Positions 1-7,652 of a stretch of DNA of 64,000 nt are shown in pieces. The notes under the pieces are model-generated. The model made no database searches. It had not been told where the DNA came from and saw only the letters and a program-made list of their open reading frames with translations. Positions within the stretch are counted from its first letter, which is position 1. Each line of letters opens with the position of its first letter. The position numbers were made by a program, and so were the translations under genes. Location: assembly GCA_029938635.1 (NCBI GenBank), contig JAOZUQ010000002.1, positions 62,001 to 126,000 on the forward strand. The letters are read 5' to 3'. The stretch comes from Candidatus Aminicenantota bacterium. GTDB taxonomy: Bacteria; Acidobacteriota; Aminicenantia; UBA2199.

Positions 1-1481
1 TGCCTGAATCTTGTTGCATCACCCGCCTCCTGAACATTCATCCCGAATACAAGGAGATTGAGAAGGACCTGAACATGCCCCTGAGGCTGCATAGATCCAC
101 CCATAACCCCAAAGGAGAATACAGGTTTGCCATCCTTTGTCACCATCGCCGGAATAATAGTATGAAAAGGCCTCTTGCGAGGTTCAAAGGAATTAAAATG
201 ATCTTTATCAAGACTGAACAAAGCCCCCCGGTCCTGTATGCAGAAACCGAGGCCATCCGGGACCATACCGGATCCGAACCCGAAATAATTACTCTGAATA
301 AGAGAGACAACATTTCTGTCCTTATCTACAACTGTCAGGTAAATAGTGTCACCTTTTTCCGGGGGTGCTGAGTATACATTCAACTCCCTTGAAGCTTTAG
401 CTCTATTAAACAGTTTCAGCCTATCTTTTGTATATTTATCTGTAAGAAAATTTTCATAATCAATTTTGCTGAATGCCGGATCTGCATAAAATTTTGCCCT
501 GTCCTCATATACTATTTTTTTCATCTCTACCAATGTATGAAGATATTCGGAAGAATTATGACCCATTCCTTTAAGATCAATACCCCTGAGCATCTGCAGA
601 ATCTGTAAAGCTGCAAGGCCCTGGCCATTAGGTGGAAGTTCCCATACATCATAACCCATGTAGTTGACACTCATCGGATCCACCCACTCAGCCTTGAAGC
701 CCGCCAGATCTTCAAGTGAAAAATAACCACCAACTTTCTTTGAATAATTTACGATCTTCCTTGCAATTTCACCTTTATAAAAAGCATCTCTCCCTTTTTT
801 GGCGATCAGCCTGTATGTTTTTGCAAGCATTGGATTGCTGAATATATCACCTTTTTCCGGAGACTTCCCCTCCGGTGCATAAGTGTCCTGAAAATTCTTA
901 TACTTTTGGAAACGGTTTACTGAAATTTTCCAGTAGTATGCAATTAATTCGGTAAGGGGAAATCCTTTTTCGGCATATTTTATTGCCGGAGCAAGTATAT
1001 CCCTGAAAGGCAATTTCCCGAATTTTTTATGAAGAGAAAACCATCCGTCAACACATCCGGGCACTGTCCATGGGATCGGGCCGTAAAAAGGCATCCGTTT
1101 AAACCCTTTTTTCTTAAGAATGTTTAGATTCAGGGAAGCAGGAGAATATCCACTCGCATTCAGTCCGTGAAGCTTACCTGTCTTTGAATCCCAGACTATG
1201 GCAAACAGGTCTCCCCCGATTCCGGATCCGGTCGGTTCCATTAATCCGAGAGCTGCATTTACTGCTATTGCAGCGTCTACCGCAGTCCCGCCTTTTTTCA
1301 GAATATCAATTCCGATCTGTGCGGCAAGCGGATGACTGGCAGCAACCATCCCTTCAGTTGAGATAACCTCCGACCTGGTAACAAATGGTTTCCCGGTTAT
1401 CCGGTCTGCAGACATTTGAACTCCATTGAAATATATAAAAATCAATAAAAAAACAGATATGAATATTATATTCTTTTTCAT
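1..1481 (-). CDS. Gamma-glutamyltransferase family protein, cut by the left window edge
   Basis: Exported hydrolase/transferase that cleaves gamma-glutamyl bonds (glutathione and related peptides) in the periplasm. About 494 residues are present; the C-terminal end lies outside the window. A signal peptide occupies roughly residues 1-25 (MKKNIIFISVFLLIF then VQMSADR). Family motifs seen are GGTAVDAAIA and GSGIGGDLF in the N-terminal part and GDTIYLTVVD near residue 385, whose first Thr sits where the autoprocessing nucleophile lies in GGT; TTH is replaced by TIY, as in some GGT-like subgroups. SNYFGFGSGM and PFHTIIPAM follow. The ATG at 1481 is chosen because it begins the signal peptide and lies 6 nt after a promoter -10 element, with no Shine-Dalgarno. 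Family assignment is confident; the substrate cannot be read from sequence. Confidence 0.93.
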   Translation of the reverse strand, partial: MKKNIIFISVFLLIFIYFNGVQMSADRITGKPFVTRSEVISTEGMVAASHPLAAQIGIDILKKGGTAVDAAIAVNAALGLMEPTGSGIGGDLFAIVWDSKTGKLHGLNASGYSPASLNLNILKKKGFKRMPFYGPIPWTVPGCVDGWFSLHKKFGKLPFRDILAPAIKYAEKGFPLTELIAYYWKISVNRFQKYKNFQDTYAPEGKSPEKGDIFSNPMLAKTYRLIAKKGRDAFYKGEIARKIVNYSKKVGGYFSLEDLAGFKAEWVDPMSVNYMGYDVWELPPNGQGLAALQILQMLRGIDLKGMGHNSSEYLHTLVEMKKIVYEDRAKFYADPAFSKIDYENFLTDKYTKDRLKLFNRAKASRELNVYSAPPEKGDTIYLTVVDKDRNVVSLIQSNYFGFGSGMVPDGLGFCIQDRGALFSLDKDHFNSFEPRKRPFHTIIPAMVTKDGKPVFSFGVMGGSMQPQGHVQVLLNLLVFGMNVQEAGDATRFR

Positions 1482-1487
1482 AAATAA

Positions 1488-1516
1488 CCTATACTACTTC
1501 AATTCCGAAAAATCAA
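1488..1516 (-). promoter_or_regulatory. Promoter of the GGT gene, leaderless geometry
   Basis: On the minus strand TTGATT (1516-1511), a 17-bp spacer, and TATAGG (1493-1488) are followed by 6 nt and the ATG at 1481. The predicted transcription start is the A of the start codon. The -10 is a 4/6 match, so this is one of the weaker members of the series. Confidence 0.5.
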
Positions 1517-1522
1517 ATTTTT

Positions 1523-2746
1523 TTAGAAACTTACAGCTGCCTGAAAGGCAAGGATATTGTTCTCTTTCGAAGCAGATCTTTCCCCTTCCATAACAAAATC
1601 ATATTCAATTTTAAAAACCACTGAGCTATTCAAGTTCAAACTAAGGCCAAGTGCCAGCACCCTTTTATCTATATCAGTGAACGACCTGCCGATATCTTCT
1701 GCAGTATCAAGATAATCGAGAGTCCCGTACCGGATAGTAGTTCTAAGATATGTGTTCATCAGGTAAGAACCCTGAATAAAATAACCTTCCGCTTTACCTT
1801 CAGGATAAACATTAGTATTTTCGGAGTCAGCTTTTGAATACTCTCCATAAAACTGCAGGTCACCTATACTTCCGAGAAGGTGAAATCCATACATATTAAG
1901 ATCTAACAATCCTTCGTCATCCCATGGCCCTGAATAGTAAGAAACTCCTGCTTCAAGCCTGTCAGAAAAAATACCTGAAACTCTGATCCCTTTACTCAGC
2001 AGATTGTTATTGTCCTTATACTGCCTGCTCTTTCTAAACCGGCTTCCACTTCCCAGACCATTAACCAGATAAAGATCATAATTAAGATAAAAATTCTTTG
2101 TAACTATAAGGTTACCATGGAGATTCACACCAACATCTTTCCATGCACTCACTCCAATCTCCTTTGACATTTCCGGCCGGGAGATAAGCCTGTTCTGTAA
2201 AGGCCCGTGAAAATCATCAAATTTATTAAATGGGGTAAGGATAGCTCCAATCTTTATTCCTGTATTTCTGTTAAACCAGAAATCAAGATAGGCTTCTTCA
2301 ACGAACGGTGGGTTGAGCGAACCGCCTCCATGCTCAAGCTCAAATTCTGCATAGAATGTTACTTTTTTATGAACCTTTCCGCTCAATGTTATACTCAGGT
2401 AGTGAGCATCAAAAGTATTCGTACTGCTCTGATTGTTAAAATATTCTGTATACAGATAACCACCAATAATAAAACTATTACCGGAATTTTTTTTTTCATT
2501 ACCGGCATTTGATTTCAGATACTCTGTAACCTTTGACTCATTCTCCCTTGTTAAACCTGATAAAGGTGCCATCTCCCTTACTTTCATTTCCCATTCAGAG
2601 CCGGAAAACACCTTCGGTGAATATAGATCATGACACCTGCCGCATTTTGATTCATAAAGAGCTTTACCCTCATTTTTACCATCAATTCCCCATATCGGGA
2701 TAATTGACGTTAGTACGAACAGAAATAAAAACATTGATTTTTTCAC
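1523..2746 (-). CDS. Outer-membrane beta-barrel (porin-like) protein with N-terminal c-type cytochrome domain
   Basis: A 407-residue exported protein. Residues 1-20 form a signal peptide. A single heme-c motif CGRCH lies at residues 35-39 in a mini-domain (about 24-82) with a candidate distal ligand Met59 in VREMAP and the helix VTEYLKSNAG typical of small class I cytochromes. From about residue 92 on the chain alternates aromatic and polar residues in strand-like stretches (FIIGGYLYTEYF, YLSITLSG, FYAEFELEHGG, GAILTPFNKFDDFHGP), as in phosphate-selective or DcaP-like porins, and ends in a C-terminal Phe (AFQAAVSF), the usual outer-membrane barrel signature. The start is GTG at 2746, just after a run of eight G that can act as Shine-Dalgarno; an ATG four codons later is the alternative. 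Heme attachment to a porin is inference; the CXXCH and barrel character are seen. Confidence 0.8.
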   Translation of the reverse strand: MKKSMFLFLFVLTSIIPIWGIDGKNEGKALYESKCGRCHDLYSPKVFSGSEWEMKVREMAPLSGLTRENESKVTEYLKSNAGNEKKNSGNSFIIGGYLYTEYFNNQSSTNTFDAHYLSITLSGKVHKKVTFYAEFELEHGGGSLNPPFVEEAYLDFWFNRNTGIKIGAILTPFNKFDDFHGPLQNRLISRPEMSKEIGVSAWKDVGVNLHGNLIVTKNFYLNYDLYLVNGLGSGSRFRKSRQYKDNNNLLSKGIRVSGIFSDRLEAGVSYYSGPWDDEGLLDLNMYGFHLLGSIGDLQFYGEYSKADSENTNVYPEGKAEGYFIQGSYLMNTYLRTTIRYGTLDYLDTAEDIGRSFTDIDKRVLALGLSLNLNSSVVFKIEYDFVMEGERSASKENNILAFQAAVSF

Positions 2747-2748
2747 AA

Positions 2749-2775
2749 CCCCCCCCTTTGTAGTCTGGGCTACAA
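2749..2775 (-). promoter_or_regulatory. Hairpin plus G8 tract in the leader of the cytochrome-porin gene
   Basis: On the minus strand TTGTAG-cccaga-CTACAA forms a perfect 6-bp stem (2775-2758), followed one base later by eight consecutive G (2756-2749), then TT and the GTG start. The G run is the only possible ribosome-binding sequence, so the stem sits directly against it. A promoter TTGCAA, 17 bp, TATATA lies upstream near 2820-2790. Confidence 0.45.
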
Positions 2776-2910
2776 TTTATAGATCCTTCTATATATACCA
2801 AAACAGTTACATTTGCAACACAAAAAAGGGAAATAATTTTAATATCAATTATTTTGTCTTACTTTCTGTAGAATTTAAAGAAATTTCGATTCCATAAATA
2901 CTGTTCAAAC

Positions 2911-2939
2911 TTGACTAAAAGTGATTAGTATAGTACTAT
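2911..2939 (+). promoter_or_regulatory. Promoter for the secreted Ig/FN3-like gene
   Basis: TTGACT (2911-2916), a 17-bp spacer and TACTAT (2934-2939). Transcription would give a leader of about 75 nt ending in a good GGAGG site before the ATG at 3021, so this gene is conventionally led, unlike many others here. Confidence 0.55.
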
Positions 2940-3020
2940 TCCAAGCCATTAAACAATAGTTAAACACATGAACAAATACAAAAGAAAATTTATCAGAATA
3001 ATGAAATTACGGAGGAATTC

Positions 3021-4982
3021 ATGAAGTTAATCCATACATTGTTAATTTTAGTTTTTTTATTTGTTTCAGTCCCGGCTCAGGAGATTATTGATCTTGGAGT
3101 GGAAGCAGATTATTATGAAATGCAGGCTGATGCCAAAAACGTTATCCACGTTCTGTGGAGTAGAAAGGGAAGCTGGTTCTATGGTCAACTTAAAAATAAT
3201 GAGATTATAAATACAGAAGCTATCCCAGGTTTGGGATATGTGGCTGTAAACAAATTCAGGCCCAGGGTCTCTGTTATGCCCGATGGTTCCGAAGTTCATT
3301 TTTGTTATACAAACAAAGATACTGGCGCTAATACGATCACCCATGCATACAAAGACACTTCGGGATGGCATATAAAAACAGCATATAAGGCAGATTTTTC
3401 AAGACTTGTCCAATATCCGGGAATGGCCGTTGACGGCCAGGGGGTTGCCCACTTTACATTTGTAAGATTTTCTTATGGATCAAACACTATTCCGACAATG
3501 TATGTTAGAAGAGCACCCGGCGGAGCATATATTCAGATGGATTATCTCTCTCCGAAAGAGTACAGGAATATCTGGCCCGACATTTATAATGACAAGAACG
3601 GAAATGTTCATGCAACGTGGAGTATAAACAAGCTGACTTTGCATTATCGTTTTGCTGAGGCCGGAGGAGACCTGTCACAAAGCACGACAATAGATATCCC
3701 GAGAAAAAATTACTATAACAGGCAATCGGATATGTTCCTTGACGCTGAAAATAATATTCATATTAGTTATCTGGCATATGAAAAACCCGGATCAAGGATA
3801 AACCAGGGACACTCATATTCCAGCATGGATGATCTTGATTTTACTGAAACTGAATATTGCAATCCTGAACTGATCAAAATGGAAAGTCATTACCATGATG
3901 ATCCTGTGATAGCTGCGCTGAATCCTGACAATGTTTATATCTCATGGGCAAGAGAGTCTGCTCCAAAACAAATCACAAAAGTGGACCTAGCGAAGAAAAC
4001 TGATGGCGTCTGGAATCTGATCCACCTGGATACAAATTCTTTGCTTAAATCAGAAAGCAAACCTGCCATAGCCATGAGCAGAAGCAAAGTTCACATAATG
4101 TGGAGATCTGACAAGAAGACAATGAAAGTATATACCGAGACTGTCGGTTATGGCGATGGTATCAGTTCTCCTGCAGATGGCGATAATGTCTGCGGACCAC
4201 TGGTCGACTTTGAAGCAAATATGGATCCGGAGGAGATATCAAGTGTTGAATTTTTCGTGGATGGTGAATCTGTCGGGACATCTGATACAGAACCGTTCTC
4301 GATTCAATGGGATGCTACCGATGAAACTCTCGGGCAACACGCACTCAGTATAAAAGCATCAAAAACAGATGGATCTACACTCGAAGATTCGATCACAATA
4401 ACTCTTAATTGCCCCCCTGAACTTAGTATCATAAACCTTGTAGACGGAGGATGTGTGTCCGGAACTGTTGATATCCAACTTTATGCAAATGATGATCGTG
4501 ACGAACTCACAAAAGTTGAATTGTTTATAGATAGTAATCTTGTAAGCACATTCACATCTGCACCTTATTCCTATATCTGGAATACAGATGGTTTAAGTGA
4601 AGGAAACCACTCTGTTAAAGCCATTGCATATGAAGCAAGCGGGCAAACAACCACAGACAGCGTAACAGTGAAGACTTGCCCTGTTTACCAGCCACTGAAT
4701 CTGACAGGAGATTTCTCTCTTAAACAGACAATTTTCTTCAGAGAAAGTTCTGCGGTACTCAATTGGGAGGCAAATCCTTCAAATGCTTCGGTAGCGGAAT
4801 ATAGAATATATAGGATCGTAAAAGGGATAAAAGAGCTGGCTATGACAGCAGATCCCGGAACATTCACTTTCAAGGAAGTAGTTGACGATAGTGTTGAAGT
4901 TCTGGCATATGCAGTTACTACCGTTGATAATTCCGGCAATGAATCAACCGGAGCTTTTGTAATCCTCGAAAAAATACAATAA
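3021..4982 (+). CDS. Secreted multidomain protein: propeller-like region, two bacterial Ig-like domains, FN3-like tail
   Basis: A 653-residue exported protein with a signal peptide at residues 1-19 (LILVFLFVSVPAQ). Residues about 20-375 contain repeated strands with phrases such as NVIHVLWSR, GVAHFTFVR, NVHATWS, NIHISYL and KVHIMWRS, spaced like blades of a sialidase/BNR-type beta-propeller. Two tandem Ig-like units follow (about 380-465 and 470-555), each with the pattern VEFFVDGESVGTSDTEPFSIQWD seen in Big_9-type domains. The final 95 residues (VLNWEANPSN..EYRIYRI..YAVTTVDNSGNES) look like an FN3 domain. The start is supported by GGAGG 6 nt upstream. It stands alone and is followed by a strong terminator. 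Probable role is adhesion or carbohydrate binding at the surface; no catalytic residues are evident. Confidence 0.8.
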   Translation: MKLIHTLLILVFLFVSVPAQEIIDLGVEADYYEMQADAKNVIHVLWSRKGSWFYGQLKNNEIINTEAIPGLGYVAVNKFRPRVSVMPDGSEVHFCYTNKDTGANTITHAYKDTSGWHIKTAYKADFSRLVQYPGMAVDGQGVAHFTFVRFSYGSNTIPTMYVRRAPGGAYIQMDYLSPKEYRNIWPDIYNDKNGNVHATWSINKLTLHYRFAEAGGDLSQSTTIDIPRKNYYNRQSDMFLDAENNIHISYLAYEKPGSRINQGHSYSSMDDLDFTETEYCNPELIKMESHYHDDPVIAALNPDNVYISWARESAPKQITKVDLAKKTDGVWNLIHLDTNSLLKSESKPAIAMSRSKVHIMWRSDKKTMKVYTETVGYGDGISSPADGDNVCGPLVDFEANMDPEEISSVEFFVDGESVGTSDTEPFSIQWDATDETLGQHALSIKASKTDGSTLEDSITITLNCPPELSIINLVDGGCVSGTVDIQLYANDDRDELTKVELFIDSNLVSTFTSAPYSYIWNTDGLSEGNHSVKAIAYEASGQTTTDSVTVKTCPVYQPLNLTGDFSLKQTIFFRESSAVLNWEANPSNASVAEYRIYRIVKGIKELAMTADPGTFTFKEVVDDSVEVLAYAVTTVDNSGNESTGAFVILEKIQ

Positions 4983-4998
4983 TAACTCAATAAATCTG

Positions 4999-5031
4999 AT
5001 AGTTCAGGCACTTTAATGGTGCCTGAACTAT
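4999..5031. terminator. Perfect 13-bp stem bidirectional terminator
   Basis: ATAGTTCAGGCAC (4999-5011) pairs perfectly with GTGCCTGAACTAT (5019-5031) around a 7-nt loop. It lies 17 nt past the plus-strand stop at 4982, with A/T-rich sequence on both sides, and 86 nt past the minus-strand gene ending at 5117, so it can serve both convergent genes. Confidence 0.85.
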
Positions 5032-5116
5032 TAAATATAAAAAATTCTTTTATTTAGGATTTCCCTTTTTAATAGTACAAACATACCTGTTGTACTGATT
5101 CCTGAAGTTCCTACAA

Positions 5117-7570
5117 TCAGTTCGTATACTTTTTTTGAATATATTTAATAAGATCAGGTTTTATGGTCGCACTCTTCAGCAATATATTGTTTCTCCTGAA
5201 ATTATTAAATTTCAATCTTACAAACACAAGGTTATTCTCAATATTCAGTGTAAACGGGTAGGAATTCTTTCCAATCCCCCGGACATTTATATTGCCGGAA
5301 TCCTTACCTTTCGATGAAAATAGATCATATTGTACAACAGCACCTTCATTTGCTGAACAATTCCCATTCAGAGGTTCCGTAAAAAGTGTGAGCAGGTAAT
5401 CTCCGGGGTTAAGAGGAAATATCAAACTCTCTTCAAAAAACGGGCCAACCTCAGAATCTTTCTCAAGGATCATCGTATTTACAAGATCATATAAAGGCAG
5501 GTCCACTGAAGTATCACGATACATTTTTATGATCCATTCGGGATACTTTTCTCCCGAAAATATTTCGGGGATTTCACTCGACAATTCCCGGTCCAGTTTG
5601 TAGTCATTTTCATAAAACAATTTTTGCTTATACTCAGGTCCGAAAACCACATAATAAGCCGGAAATTTGGCCGCCAAAAATTTATCCGAAGGATAAACTT
5701 CAATTGAATAAACAGAACCGTAATAAAAAGAACTTTGTTTAATATTCTTTATACAGGCCTCATTTACGGCCCCTTTTCTTTCCAGCCCTTTCAGGATACT
5801 CACCTGTCCATTGATACTCACTTTCATTTCCGGCAATAAACCGGCAGAAAATATTCTAATATTGAATGAAGTTATTTCCTTTTCAGAAAATACCATAGTA
5901 GAACAATATCCTGACTTTGATCTCAGAAATCCTTTTAATTTTTCATATCTCTGGTCCGGACAGAAAACATCCCCTCCATTCCCGGAATACATCTTTGGCA
6001 GTCCTATATTCAAATAAGTTGATTCTACATCACTGAGTTCTTTCGAGATCCTGTAGAGAAAATGAATATCAATATCCCAATCCTGAATCATTTTTCTTTC
6101 AATTTTATGAAAAACCCTGAAATTAGAAATATCTATATGATCAGGATAATTTAAATCTTTAAAATCCACCAGCTTCTTTAATGACCATGCATTGACCTGG
6201 ATAAGATCCGGCTTGCCCCTCTTCCTGAAGACTGGATTGATCTCAAGTTTTTTCCTGAATCTTACATCTCCCTTCCTTTTCGGTGTCATAACCTGTGATC
6301 CAAATAAATATTTTCTTTTATTCAGATTGTGTCCCTGTCTGTATTTCAAAGAAGACCTGCCTTTTGATTCCAGATTCAACATATTGAATCTTGTTATAAT
6401 GTTAAAAGTACTTCCAATGGACAGATATATAACAGGGAGAAATACTAAAATTTTTAAAAAGTTCTCTGATCTTTTCTTCAACTTCAACAAATCGAAAAAA
6501 TCAACAAATAAGGTTTTTGCAATTAATATGGCCAGAACAGGATAGATCGGAAGCAAAAATCTTCTGCCATAAAACCCGGTAAGCCCGAAAAAAAGAATAT
6601 AGATTATAAGGAAAATGGAAAGGAGTATACCCTTCTTGCTTTTCCTGATAAAGGAAAGGATAATCCCGGCGATTAGAACAATGGTCAATACTATTCCAAA
6701 TTGATCCTTAATATCAGTAAAAAAATTCATATAAATAGAGAAAGGAGAGAGGTCCTGAATATATACACTACCTTCGCTGAAGTTGTAAACATGAAGCAAT
6801 TTTTTTATATTGCCAATCGGATTAACAATCCAGTTGGGTGAGGAGATGATGAACCCTGAGAATGAACCTGTTATAAAAATAAAAACTCCCCGAAAGAATC
6901 CCAATTCTTTCCTTCTGATAAAGATCACATAGAGAATAATTATGAAGAAAACTGCAATATTATATTTGGCTGCAAATGAAAGTCCGAAGAAGAATGAAGC
7001 TAGAAATAGCCAGTTTCTTTCCGATTTATCAAGATATCGTAAAAGAAAGAACAATGATACAGAGATAAGAAATGAAACCAATATATCAGATTTGAATATA
7101 TGTGAATGAAGAATGAAAACACTATTAAATGCGATCAATATTGTTGATGCAAATGCTACACTTAAATTATAAGATTCCCTCCCGCTCCTGTAAATATAGT
7201 AAAGCATTAACATCCCGAACATTGCAGAAACATACCTGCCCGCTTCTATCATAAATTTATACCCGAGCCCGGTATACAAAAATTCATAACCGGTCTTTAC
7301 TATACCGAGTAAAAGAAAAACCAATTTATACAAGAGAGACAATAAAAAATGGAGATATAAGAATAGTGGCGGATACTGATTTACAGGGAAGGGGTTGCTG
7401 TGAAATCCCCAAATCCACTTTGCTATCATTCCCTCATCAACCGACTCGAAAGGGATAGATTTATATATTGACAAGAGGAAAGATAAAAATATTATCAGGA
7501 AGAGCAGGATCCTGTTAAGGCTTTCCCTGGTGAAATAATTGTCTTTTATAAATGGGGGAAGAATCTTCAT
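5117..7570 (-). CDS. GT-C fold membrane glycosyltransferase (ArnT/PMT-like, GT39/GT83)
   Basis: An 817-residue polytopic membrane protein of the dolichyl-phosphate-mannose or lipid-A-aminoarabinose transferase type, which moves a sugar from a polyprenyl phosphate onto a protein or lipid acceptor at the periplasmic face. About ten to twelve hydrophobic helices fill residues 15-395. The first periplasmic loop carries SVDEGMIAKW, whose acidic pair matches the catalytic position of GT-C enzymes, followed by NQYPPLFLY. Residues 400-817 are a large soluble, probably periplasmic domain that I do not recognise. The ATG at 7570 has no Shine-Dalgarno but sits 6 nt after a near-consensus promoter. The upstream neighbour is a sulfatase-like lipoprotein on the same strand, which may act on the same envelope glycan (inference). 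Confidence 0.8.
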   Translation of the reverse strand: MKILPPFIKDNYFTRESLNRILLFLIIFLSFLLSIYKSIPFESVDEGMIAKWIWGFHSNPFPVNQYPPLFLYLHFLLSLLYKLVFLLLGIVKTGYEFLYTGLGYKFMIEAGRYVSAMFGMLMLYYIYRSGRESYNLSVAFASTILIAFNSVFILHSHIFKSDILVSFLISVSLFFLLRYLDKSERNWLFLASFFFGLSFAAKYNIAVFFIIILYVIFIRRKELGFFRGVFIFITGSFSGFIISSPNWIVNPIGNIKKLLHVYNFSEGSVYIQDLSPFSIYMNFFTDIKDQFGIVLTIVLIAGIILSFIRKSKKGILLSIFLIIYILFFGLTGFYGRRFLLPIYPVLAILIAKTLFVDFFDLLKLKKRSENFLKILVFLPVIYLSIGSTFNIITRFNMLNLESKGRSSLKYRQGHNLNKRKYLFGSQVMTPKRKGDVRFRKKLEINPVFRKRGKPDLIQVNAWSLKKLVDFKDLNYPDHIDISNFRVFHKIERKMIQDWDIDIHFLYRISKELSDVESTYLNIGLPKMYSGNGGDVFCPDQRYEKLKGFLRSKSGYCSTMVFSEKEITSFNIRIFSAGLLPEMKVSINGQVSILKGLERKGAVNEACIKNIKQSSFYYGSVYSIEVYPSDKFLAAKFPAYYVVFGPEYKQKLFYENDYKLDRELSSEIPEIFSGEKYPEWIIKMYRDTSVDLPLYDLVNTMILEKDSEVGPFFEESLIFPLNPGDYLLTLFTEPLNGNCSANEGAVVQYDLFSSKGKDSGNINVRGIGKNSYPFTLNIENNLVFVRLKFNNFRRNNILLKSATIKPDLIKYIQKKYTN

Positions 7571-7576
7571 TTCAAA

Positions 7577-7605
7577 ATTTTAAGTGAAGGGTGATTTTTT
7601 GTCAA
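7577..7605 (-). promoter_or_regulatory. Near-consensus promoter, leaderless geometry, GT-C gene
   Basis: Minus-strand TTGACA (7605-7600), 17 bp, TAAAAT (7582-7577), then 6 nt (TTTGAA) to the ATG at 7570. The predicted first transcribed base is the A of the start codon; no ribosome-binding sequence exists in the gap. Confidence 0.75.
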
Positions 7606-7652
7606 TCTGAGACTCAGGTCACTTGTATATCAGATTTCAAGTGTTTTAACTA

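Noticed and set aside
1-1481. The GGT gene as a truncated pseudogene.
   Set aside because: The reading frame is open to the first base of the window; the missing C-terminus is outside the window, not lost.
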